Below are positions 1 through 5,818 of a DNA stretch of 6,985 nt, in pieces. This DNA comes from Clostridia bacterium. GTDB lineage: Bacteria > Bacillota_A > Clostridia > Oscillospirales > CAG-272. The notes beneath the pieces are model-generated. The model saw only the letters and a program-made list of their open reading frames with translations. It ran no database searches and was not told the origin of the DNA. The stretch covers positions 1-6,985 of the forward strand of contig JAFQPF010000060.1 of the NCBI GenBank assembly GCA_017411885.1, given 5' to 3'. Within the stretch, counting starts at the first letter, position 1. Each line of letters starts with the position of its first letter. A program made the position numbers and the translations under genes.

Positions 1-159
1 GCGTAAGCTTTCAAAATCAAGAGGATAGGACAGATTTTTCTTTTCTTCGCCGAATTCTATCTGCACGGCACTTGTGTCCGCGCCCGTGTTTTTCAGCTCT
101 TTTATACTTTTCCTCGGAACAAGCTTTGAAATATCCCAGAAATCGTCCTTATAACTCAT
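1..159 (-). CDS. N-terminal fragment of an unrecognised cytoplasmic protein (continues past the left edge)
   Basis: An open frame runs from an ATG at 159-157 to the left edge of the window, giving 53 codons without a stop. The start is well supported: a G-rich ribosome site (AGGGGG, 172-167) lies 7 bases upstream, and a near-consensus promoter lies at 224-196. The protein begins MSYKDDFWDISKLVPRK and continues as a charged, Lys/Glu/Asp-rich stretch. It has no signal peptide and no membrane segment in the visible part, so it is probably cytoplasmic. I do not recognise the family, and the visible part is too short to assign a function. A terminator and its own promoter separate it from the beta-helix genes, so it is probably not co-transcribed with them. 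Existence of the gene is fairly sure; function is unknown. Confidence 0.72.
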   Translation of the reverse strand, partial: MSYKDDFWDISKLVPRKSIKELKNTGADTSAVQIEFGEEKKNLSYPLDFESLR

Positions 160-162
160 ATG

Positions 163-172
163 CTCACCCCCT
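163..172 (-). promoter_or_regulatory. Ribosome binding site of the partial gene at 159-1
   Basis: On the minus strand this reads AGGGGGTGAG, with CAT between it and the ATG at 159. The G-run is 7 bases from the start codon. It supports that ATG as the true start. Confidence 0.65.
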
Positions 173-195
173 TTTTGTTTTTTTCTTATCTTTTA

Positions 196-224
196 ATTTT
201 ACCATAGTATTTTGCACTTGTCAA
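196..224 (-). promoter_or_regulatory. Sigma-A-type promoter with extended -10
   Basis: The minus strand carries a perfect -35 box TTGACA (224-219), a 17-base spacer (218-202) and a -10 box TAAAAT (201-196). TGG directly before the -10 gives an extended -10 (TGn). Transcription should begin near 189, leaving a leader of about 30 bases before the ATG at 159. The promoter lies just beyond the terminator of the upstream operon, so the gene at 159-1 is an independent unit. Confidence 0.82.
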
Positions 225-245
225 TCATAATAAGCGGAAAAATGC

Positions 246-275
246 AAAAACCGACGGAGTTGACCGTCGGTTTTT
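246..275 (-). terminator. Intrinsic terminator of the beta-helix operon
   Basis: A perfect inverted repeat has a G/C-rich core CCGACGG / CCGTCGG flanked by five A and five T, giving a 12-pair stem around a 6-base loop (258-263). It starts 15 bases past the stop codon at 293-291. Read on the minus strand, the hairpin is followed by a T-run and a second T-run shortly after. A-tracts on one side and T-tracts on the other make it formally bidirectional, but no plus-strand gene is seen to use it. Confidence 0.9.
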
Positions 276-290
276 ACTATGCTGTATTCT

Positions 291-1772
291 TTATTCCTTG
301 GGGATACAGAGCTTATACATATCGCCAAGAGGCTCTTTTTCGGTGATATAATATTTGCTTCCCGATTCAAAGCCCATATCCTGCAGGCGTGTAATCGTCT
401 CCTCATCATAAGGTGTGACCGTCATTGGAAGCTCGCAGCTTATCGGATCTTCCGGTATCCAGCCTATATACTTATCCTCTTCCATAATATACACGTTATC
501 GTGGAAATTATAGAAATCAGGTCCTACGGGACGCGCCTTTAAGCAATACTTTGACGAGAAAAGGTTGATATTATACGAAACATCATTATCGTTATTATAT
601 CTTGCGACCTCGCCTGCACCGTAGAAGAAGTTAGGATCCTTGTTCGGTCTCTGATGGCTCCATCCGTAGCCGTCAAAGCGCGTATAGTTATTATGAAGCT
701 GCATTCCCGAAAGAACGCCGCCATTCTGCCATACCTCAAGACCGGTATTCGCGTATTCGGTTACGTTTCCGTACATATGAATATTCTTCATAACTGCCGC
801 CTGCTGGAACTGTACAGTCCAACAGCAGTCGTATATCTGGGAAGCGTAGCAATATCTTATCGTAAAGTTTTCACTTGAGCCATAAGATTCCACAGCGTTA
901 CCGAAGCGCACGCCGTAGTTTCTTCCAAATAGTCCCTTGCCCTGGATAGAACCGCCGATCCACTTAAGAACGCAGTACTGAACAGTAACGTCCTTTATCG
1001 TACCGCCGCCGATACCGTGCGAACCTGAGCCGAATATCTCGATATTATCAATTACTACTCCGATATTGCTTCCAAGGCTTATTCCATGTCCCTTATCAAC
1101 AAGCTCTATAGACTCAAACACCTCACCGGGGTTGCCGTCCTTGCAGTAAAGGTATACGGTGTCCTCTTCCCAGTTGTGGTAAAATTCAAGGTTGTTATCA
1201 AGGTCTCTCTGGTCCTCAAACGCGCCCGTTGTTGTGTCAAACCACTCAATACCGTTGAAGACTCTGCCGATCTCAAGTCTGTTACCCTCGCTTGTCTTCT
1301 GGATCTGAATACCCCATGCCTTACCGCCGTCAAATACGATAGTACCTACGTCGCGGTCCTTGCCGGGTATCTTTTCAACAAGTCTGTAGATATTCTTATA
1401 TTCGGTCGCTTCCCACTTGTCTGCTCCCGAACCGTCAACAGAGCATACGATACGGGGCTTCGGGCCTTCTCCGTAAGCCGAATAGGTAACACCGTTTACA
1501 GTACCTATGGCATTTACGATTCTGAAGCTGTCTCCGCGTCTGAAGAATACGCCGTCGCCGTACTTAAGTCTTACAGTCTTAAGCTTATCAGGAGTTGCCC
1601 ACGCGCTTTCGGGTGAGCGTCCGTCGTTTTCATCGTCACCGTCGGCGCTTATATAATAAGCGTCGCCGGTGATCTTTACGTTTGTTGCGGAGTTGACGAT
1701 GCTTTCTATCTGATCGTCTATCTCCTTCATATACTTATCAATAATAGCCTTATCTGCTCTTGAGTATGACAT
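291..1772 (-). CDS. Stand-alone right-handed parallel beta-helix protein without a signal peptide
   Basis: A 493-residue protein that aligns over nearly its whole length with the beta-helix part of the upstream gene (residues ~476-937 there). Residues 1-37 are a short helical, charged lead-in. Residues ~38-85 carry the entry motif common in beta-helix proteins (YYISADGDDENDG, then GDGVFFRRGDSFR). Residues ~225-430 hold the Asn/Gly/Ile-rich rungs. Residues 252-323 match the paralogue at 65 of 72 positions by hand count, including a vicinal Cys pair in YDCCWTVQ. The family includes polysaccharide lyases and other glycan-active enzymes; no catalytic triad or substrate can be assigned here. There is no signal peptide, membrane segment, SLH repeat or sortase motif, which is odd beside a wall-anchored paralogue. 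The ATG at 1772 is the first in-frame start after two in-frame stops and has an RBS (GAGGG, 1784-1780) 7 bases upstream. It begins 24 bases after the upstream gene and ends 15 bases before a terminator, so it is the last gene of the operon. Confidence 0.88.
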   Translation of the reverse strand: MSYSRADKAIIDKYMKEIDDQIESIVNSATNVKITGDAYYISADGDDENDGRSPESAWATPDKLKTVRLKYGDGVFFRRGDSFRIVNAIGTVNGVTYSAYGEGPKPRIVCSVDGSGADKWEATEYKNIYRLVEKIPGKDRDVGTIVFDGGKAWGIQIQKTSEGNRLEIGRVFNGIEWFDTTTGAFEDQRDLDNNLEFYHNWEEDTVYLYCKDGNPGEVFESIELVDKGHGISLGSNIGVVIDNIEIFGSGSHGIGGGTIKDVTVQYCVLKWIGGSIQGKGLFGRNYGVRFGNAVESYGSSENFTIRYCYASQIYDCCWTVQFQQAAVMKNIHMYGNVTEYANTGLEVWQNGGVLSGMQLHNNYTRFDGYGWSHQRPNKDPNFFYGAGEVARYNNDNDVSYNINLFSSKYCLKARPVGPDFYNFHDNVYIMEEDKYIGWIPEDPISCELPMTVTPYDEETITRLQDMGFESGSKYYITEKEPLGDMYKLCIPKE

Positions 1773-1779
1773 GTCTTTT

Positions 1780-1785
1780 CCCTCT
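1780..1785 (-). promoter_or_regulatory. Ribosome binding site of the 493-residue beta-helix gene
   Basis: The minus strand reads AGAGGG, with 7 bases before the ATG at 1772. It lies inside the 24-base gap after the upstream stop, supporting independent re-initiation rather than read-through. It is weaker than the AAGGAGG of the upstream gene. Confidence 0.6.
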
Positions 1786-1796
1786 TTATGCTAATA

Positions 1797-4700
1797 TTAT
1801 TTCTGTGCGTAAACCTCTGCGGCAAGAGGTGTATCAAAGAAGGCGATCTCCTTGATACCGAAATAACTGTTATCAGCAAGCTCTTCTACTCGTGTACCCC
1901 ACGGGAAAATTCTTATTACCGCATCGTAGATATAAGTATCAATTGCTTTTTGCTCGGCAAAGATGCTGAAATCGAATACTATCGCTCCGCTCTGTTCCAC
2001 AAACGACATAGTAATGTTACTGTCGGTGATCGCGGCACCTGTCGAGCTGGATGCGATCAGCGTCTTATTATCAGATTCAATATTCGACTCATACTTGATT
2101 ACCGCATACGGATAATCGATAAAGCTTATGTCTGTGTTCTTGATATTGTAAATATTGATATTCGGCTTGCCGGTCTTTGCAGAAGGAACAAATTTAAGCA
2201 TAGACGGATCATCAACCGCCTTCATTACAAAGCTTCCGCTCATAGACTTAAGCGCAGTCGCATCAAGCTTTACGCTTTTACTTGCCGCAAAAACTCTGTC
2301 TTCGTCAACAGGCGCACTCTGCAAGCTCTTTACAAAGCGCATGATCATTGTTGCTACCTCGGCACGCGTTGCGCTGTTTGCAGGCTTTATAGTACCGTCG
2401 GAATAACCGCCGATGATGCCGTTCTTGGTGCAGAACTTAACTCCGTCTGCGTATTCGCTCTTAACGCTTGCGGCATCCTTGAAATCGAGTGTGCCGGAAA
2501 TATCGGTCTTGATATACGAGTAATATGCAGTTTTGTAAAGCATATCCGCAAGCTCCTCACGCGTTGCGTTTTCGTCCGGTCTGAAGCTTCCGCCCGCCTT
2601 GACGATGCCTGCTTCTTCTGCCCACGCTACACCCGGCGCATACCACGCGTTCTTATTAACGTCGGTATATGTGATTTTGCTTGTGTCGCCGCTTTCGCCT
2701 GCCATTCTTGAAAGAACGGTAACGAGCATCGCACGTGTCATAGTTCCGTCAGGTGAGAAGGTCGTTGGTGTGGTTCCGTTGAAGTAACCTGCACCGACAA
2801 CGTAAGTGATAGCAGCTTTGCCCCAGAAGTTCTTGGGAATATCTTCAAAAACGTTGATGCCGACCTTTTCGGGAACGTAAAGATCAAACATATCGCCGTA
2901 AGGTTCGGGATCTACAACGTAGTATGAGCTTCCCTTTTCAAAGCCCGTGGAAAGAGCGCGCGATATAGACTTTGCATCGTACGGCTGATCGTTGAACGCG
3001 CCGACACCCGTTCCGGGGTTTGAAGCTATACCGCCAAGCTTCTTGCCTTCTTCCATAAGATAGATATTATCGTGGAAGTTGTACTGCTCGGGACCTGTTG
3101 TACGAACCTTGTATGCGAAATATCTCGAAAGAAGGTTTACGTTGTTGTAAATATTATTGTTTGCGAACTTATTACCAAGACCGCCTGTTCCGCCGTAGAA
3201 GAAGTTGGAGTCCTTATTAGGTCTCTGATAGCTCCAGCCGTAGCCATTGAAGCGTGTATAGTTATCGTGAAGATCAAGTCCTTCTACAACACCGTTATCG
3301 TTCCATATCTCAAGTCCTGTATTACAAAACTCAGCAACGTTGTGATGCATATAAACATTCTTGAAGGTTGCATCCTCCTGACACTGAACAGTCCAACAGC
3401 AGTCGTATATCTGAGTTGCATAGCAGTACTTGATGGTGAAGTTTTCACTTGAGCCGTAGGATTCTACCGCGTTACCAAGTCTTACACCGTAGTTGCTGCC
3501 AAACAGACCAACGCCCTGTATAGAACCGCCTATCCATTTGAGCACACAGTACTGCACAGTAACATCCTTTACAGTACCGCCGCCGATACCGTGAACGCCG
3601 GCACCGTAAATTTCGAGGTTATCGACCACGATATCGTGAGCATAACCAAGATCCTTGTCTGCCTGAAGACCTACACCGTTCATCTTTGTTACGATTTCAA
3701 TACTCGAGAAGCGCTCGCCGGGGTTGCCGTCCTTTGAATAAAGGTAAAGGGTCTGTGCGTCCCAGTCGTGATAGAACTGAAGGTCATAGCAAAGATCAGC
3801 ATATCCGTTCATCTTGCCCTCGGGAGTCTTATACCACTCAAGACCGTTATATACCTCACCGATCTTGAGCCAGTTTCCGTCGGTAGTTCTCTGGATCTGT
3901 ATACCCCATGCATCGCCGCCGTCAAATACTATATTACCTACGCTCTGCGTATCCTTAAGGGGCTTTGCGTATGCATAAATATTTTTGTGTTCTGTTTCTA
4001 TCCAGTTAGCAGAGCCGTTTGCGTTTTTAGAAGCCAAGATCTGCGGCTTTGCACCTTCGCCGTATGCCGAATAGGTCACACCGCTCTTTGCGTAAAGGGG
4101 AGAGTTTGTTCTGAAGCTGTCGCCACGCTTGAAGAATACGCCATCACCCGGCTTTAAGCTTGCGGAATTAACCTTGGTAATGCTCTTCCAGGGCTTTTCG
4201 GGCGAAAGACCGTCGTTGCTGTCACTTCCGCTTGCCGATACGTAATACTTCTTTCCTGTTACTGTAACGGTTGTGGGAGAAGCAAGTATCTCATCTCTGA
4301 GCGCGTCGGTTTCTGCCATAAGCTCTGAAAGCTTTGTTCCGTCGTCCTTTTTAAGTGCGTCTGAAAACAGCTCTTCAGTCGAAGCCTTGATGTCATGCTC
4401 TGCGGGATCGTATTTGAAGGCTTCCGCAGCTGCCTTGTCCCTGAAGCAAGCGATATATTTTACGTCAAAATACGAATCCTTTGTAACAGTTACGTTTTGC
4501 GAGCTGTAGGGTTTGAATACAAGATATGCGGTCGTGTCTCCGCTTTGAAGCAATCCCGCACCGCCCGTAAGCGTTTTTGTGTCAAGGATTATATCATGCC
4601 ACTGTCCGTCTGCAGTTTGATCGGGATGACCGGAACCGTGCCAGCTTTCGCCGACCATACTGCGCGATGAGAAATTAAGCTTTCCGTGGGGCGAATCTGT

Positions 4701-5675
4701 ACGATAACCGATCTTTATGTACTGATAATCGGCAACCGAATAATCATTCGGCGCAAACGACCAAAGTAACTTATTATTATTATAAGTACCCGGCTTTACG
4801 GTCGCACGAAGGTAGGCAAAACCACTTCCTTCTACAAGCTCGTAATCGAAGCCGACTACACCGTACAGCATTTCAGCTTCAAGCTTCTTTGCGCCGTAAA
4901 TAAAGCGATCCGGGCCATTGGCAAGGGCTTCCTTTGCCTTTTCAATGGCTTCGGCTTCCTTTCTTGCCGCTTCCTCTGCCGCAATACGGTCAGCCTCTGC
5001 CTTCTTTTGCGCTTCTTCCTTTAGTTTTGCCTCATGCTCTGCAAGCTTATCAACAGAAATGATACCGGTAAGCTTACCCTTGTCATCACTTGAAGTGTAT
5101 TTGTACGCCTCTGCCTCCGACTTTGTCTTAAAGAAAGCAAGGTAACTGATATCAAAATAATTAACATCGGTTATACTGACGTTACCTGAGCCAAAGGGCT
5201 TGAAAACAACAATTGCATCCGTATCTCCCTTTGCAAGAAGGCCTGAGCCGCCTGTGAGTTCGTTAAGGTTAAGAATCGTTTCGTGCCACTTGCCGTCAGC
5301 CGTCATATCGGGGTGACCGTTTCCGTGCCAGCTTTCATTTTTGCCGCTGCGTGCGGAAAGATTGATCTTGCCGTACTTTGAATCACTGCGGTAGCCTATC
5401 TTTATAAACGGATAGTCCGCAGGAGCGAACACACCGGGTTTGAAAGCTATCTGAAGTTTATTATTTGTATATTCACCCGCGCCTACCGCGTGGTGGATAT
5501 ATATTGTATCCCCATCCTTTACGAGCGTGCTTTCAACACCCTCGTAAACATATTCTTTATTGTTTGTCAAAGCACCGGGGCCGAATACGTAATACGTCTC
5601 CTCCGCCGATATGCTTACAGGGAGTGCTGTGAATATCATCACAAGCACAAGTAAAGTTGCAAGTAATCTTTTCAT
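1797..5675 (-). CDS. Secreted SLH-anchored multidomain beta-helix protein with repeated beta-sandwich-like modules
   Basis: A 1,292-residue surface protein. Residues 1-24 are a Sec signal peptide (MKRLLATLLVLVMIFTALPV core, likely cleavage after SISA). Module A1 spans ~27-193 and A2 ~255-422. They are about 57% identical over ~122 ungapped positions (hand count), sharing IKIGYR, ESWHG.GHPD.TADG and the ending YFD..Y.A.F....AEA.KY. An Ala/Glu/Lys-rich helix (~207-252) joins them. After a charged linker, a right-handed parallel beta-helix spans ~476-937, opening with YYVSASGSDSNDG. Three SLH repeats follow (~942-996, ~1001-1052, ~1063-1117) with TRAM, TREE and canonical TRAE motifs. In known SLH proteins these bind pyruvylated secondary cell-wall polymer. 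Residues ~1125-1292 resemble a diverged third A module. The A modules look like carbohydrate-binding beta-sandwiches and the beta-helix could be a lyase or binding domain; both roles are inference and the substrate is unknown. The internal position of the SLH block is less usual than a terminal one. The start is fixed by the signal peptide and an AAGGAGG site 5 bases upstream. It is first in an operon with the 493-residue paralogue. Confidence 0.92.
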   Translation of the reverse strand: MKRLLATLLVLVMIFTALPVSISAEETYYVFGPGALTNNKEYVYEGVESTLVKDGDTIYIHHAVGAGEYTNNKLQIAFKPGVFAPADYPFIKIGYRSDSKYGKINLSARSGKNESWHGNGHPDMTADGKWHETILNLNELTGGSGLLAKGDTDAIVVFKPFGSGNVSITDVNYFDISYLAFFKTKSEAEAYKYTSSDDKGKLTGIISVDKLAEHEAKLKEEAQKKAEADRIAAEEAARKEAEAIEKAKEALANGPDRFIYGAKKLEAEMLYGVVGFDYELVEGSGFAYLRATVKPGTYNNNKLLWSFAPNDYSVADYQYIKIGYRTDSPHGKLNFSSRSMVGESWHGSGHPDQTADGQWHDIILDTKTLTGGAGLLQSGDTTAYLVFKPYSSQNVTVTKDSYFDVKYIACFRDKAAAEAFKYDPAEHDIKASTEELFSDALKKDDGTKLSELMAETDALRDEILASPTTVTVTGKKYYVSASGSDSNDGLSPEKPWKSITKVNSASLKPGDGVFFKRGDSFRTNSPLYAKSGVTYSAYGEGAKPQILASKNANGSANWIETEHKNIYAYAKPLKDTQSVGNIVFDGGDAWGIQIQRTTDGNWLKIGEVYNGLEWYKTPEGKMNGYADLCYDLQFYHDWDAQTLYLYSKDGNPGERFSSIEIVTKMNGVGLQADKDLGYAHDIVVDNLEIYGAGVHGIGGGTVKDVTVQYCVLKWIGGSIQGVGLFGSNYGVRLGNAVESYGSSENFTIKYCYATQIYDCCWTVQCQEDATFKNVYMHHNVAEFCNTGLEIWNDNGVVEGLDLHDNYTRFNGYGWSYQRPNKDSNFFYGGTGGLGNKFANNNIYNNVNLLSRYFAYKVRTTGPEQYNFHDNIYLMEEGKKLGGIASNPGTGVGAFNDQPYDAKSISRALSTGFEKGSSYYVVDPEPYGDMFDLYVPEKVGINVFEDIPKNFWGKAAITYVVGAGYFNGTTPTTFSPDGTMTRAMLVTVLSRMAGESGDTSKITYTDVNKNAWYAPGVAWAEEAGIVKAGGSFRPDENATREELADMLYKTAYYSYIKTDISGTLDFKDAASVKSEYADGVKFCTKNGIIGGYSDGTIKPANSATRAEVATMIMRFVKSLQSAPVDEDRVFAASKSVKLDATALKSMSGSFVMKAVDDPSMLKFVPSAKTGKPNINIYNIKNTDISFIDYPYAVIKYESNIESDNKTLIASSSTGAAITDSNITMSFVEQSGAIVFDFSIFAEQKAIDTYIYDAVIRIFPWGTRVEELADNSYFGIKEIAFFDTPLAAEVYAQK
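1800..2303 (-). other. C-terminal domain read as a diverged third A module (A3)
   Basis: Encodes residues ~1125-1292 of the SLH protein. It lines up with A1 and A2 at three places: YPYAVIKYESN with YPFIKIGYRSD, YDAVIRIFPWG with TDAIVVFKPFG, and YFGIKEIAFFDTPLAAEVY with YFDISYLAFFKTKSEAEAY. The WHG.GHPD loop conserved in A1 and A2 is absent. Same fold is likely; same ligand is doubtful. Confidence 0.6.
2325..2852 (-). other. Three SLH repeats (wall anchor)
   Basis: Encodes residues ~942-1117. Each repeat has the usual pattern: F.D at the start, W or Y near position 10, an aromatic/Gly turn (GYFNG, GIVKAGG, GIIGGYSDG), an F.P or I.P segment, then T-R-x-x. Only the third carries the canonical TRAE. 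Three repeats are the number needed for the pseudo-trimeric SLH fold. Confidence 0.88.
2865..4250 (-). repeat. Beta-helix coding segment H1, paralogous to 297-1661
   Basis: Encodes residues ~476-937 of the SLH protein and is matched along its length by 297-1661, which encodes residues ~38-492 of the downstream protein. The two lie in the same orientation. Protein similarity is strongest at 3593-3378 against 1019-804. At the DNA level many third positions differ there, so the duplication is old and the protein has been held by selection. Confidence 0.85.
4410..4913 (-). repeat. Module A2 coding segment, paralogous to A1 (5097-5597)
   Basis: Encodes residues ~255-422. It repeats module A1 (residues ~27-193) with the conserved WHG.GHPD.TADG loop and a shared C-terminal strand. 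Both are all-beta by pattern (alternating hydrophobics, aromatic-rich strands), as in carbohydrate-binding jelly-roll domains. No named family was recognised with certainty. Confidence 0.75.
4920..5057 (-). other. Ala/Glu/Lys-rich coiled-coil or single-helix spacer
   Basis: Encodes residues ~207-252, a stretch of about 45 residues made almost only of Ala, Glu, Lys, Arg and a few Asp, without Gly or Pro. It is a strong helix former and probably sets the distance between modules A1 and A2. Confidence 0.7.
5097..5597 (-). repeat. Module A1 coding segment
   Basis: Encodes residues ~27-193, directly after the signal peptide, so it is the outermost N-terminal domain. It shares ESWHG.GHPD and the YFD..YLAFF ending with A2. 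The first ~45 residues align poorly with A2, while the remaining ~122 align without gaps. Confidence 0.75.
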
Positions 5676-5680
5676 AATTT

Positions 5681-5687
5681 CCTCCTT
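5681..5687 (-). promoter_or_regulatory. Ribosome binding site of the SLH protein gene
   Basis: The minus strand reads AAGGAGG, fully complementary to the 16S rRNA tail, 5 bases from the ATG at 5675. The start also falls exactly at a signal peptide, so it is secure. Confidence 0.88.
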
Positions 5688-5691
5688 AATT

Positions 5692-5714
5692 TATACCGTA
5701 TTTTTTTCGGTATA
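5692..5714 (-). promoter_or_regulatory. Leader inverted repeat, possible operator or leader hairpin
   Basis: A perfect 7-base inverted repeat, TATACCG - 9 bases - CGGTATA, lies between the predicted transcription start and the ribosome site. It could be a dyad operator or a small RNA hairpin. On the minus strand the loop is mostly A, so no T-run follows and it does not look like a terminator. Confidence 0.4.
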
Positions 5715-5717
5715 TGT

Positions 5718-5737
5718 TACCATAAATGTACCATAAA
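5718..5737 (-). repeat. Tandem direct repeat over the -10 region
   Basis: TTTATGGTA occurs twice on the minus strand (5737-5729 and 5726-5718) with an 11-base period, about one helical turn. The first copy covers the spacer end and the start of the -10. This arrangement would suit a regulator binding one DNA face, or it may simply duplicate an extended -10. Confidence 0.45.
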
Positions 5738-5753
5738 CAGAAATAAAAGTCAA
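5725..5753 (-). promoter_or_regulatory. Sigma-A-type promoter for the beta-helix operon
   Basis: The minus strand has -35 TTGACT (5753-5748), a 17-base spacer (5747-5731) and -10 TACATT (5730-5725) with an extended TGG just before it. The start would fall near 5718, giving a leader of about 43 bases. The layout is the same as the promoter at 224-196. The -10 overlaps one of two direct repeats TTTATGGTA, so a second, shifted -10 is possible. Confidence 0.7.
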
Positions 5754-5754
5754 T

Positions 5755-5807
5755 AAATTTGCACAAATAATTAAAATTTGCATATTCAAACAAAAAAATG
5801 CATATTC
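5755..5807. repeat. AT-rich short direct repeats upstream of the -35
   Basis: AAATTTGCA occurs at 5755-5763 and 5774-5782, and TGCATATTC at 5779-5787 and 5799-5807. TGCA therefore recurs at 5760, 5779 and 5799, at 19- and 20-base steps. The stretch is A/T-tract rich, directly behind the -35 of the SLH gene and just past the MATE stop codon. It could be an UP-like or regulator-binding region; no terminator for the MATE gene is evident here. Confidence 0.4.
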
Positions 5808-5818
5808 CATATTTGAGC

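Noticed and set aside
160..290. Riboswitch or small RNA gene in the gap upstream of the partial gene
   Set aside because: The gap is fully explained by the terminator, the promoter and a leader of about 30 bases, too short for an aptamer.
1086..1616. 176-codon plus-strand open frame
   Set aside because: Antisense to the conserved beta-helix frame. The similar antisense frame at 3768-4157 arises because the two minus-strand paralogues mirror each other, not because a plus-strand gene is conserved.
1772..1799. Stop-codon read-through joining the two beta-helix proteins
   Set aside because: There are two in-frame stops (TAA and TAG) in the gap and a proper RBS before the second ATG, so separate translation is the simpler reading.
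1788..2711. 307-codon plus-strand open frame
   Set aside because: It lies antisense to the SLH and A3 coding region, gives a Cys/Arg-rich product with no domain pattern, and has no convincing RBS or promoter. The minus frame has clear SLH motifs, so this is a shadow.
291..4250. Recent duplication or mobile element creating the two beta-helix copies
   Set aside because: The DNA copies differ at many third positions and in length, and no terminal inverted repeats, target duplications or transposase were seen. The duplication is old.
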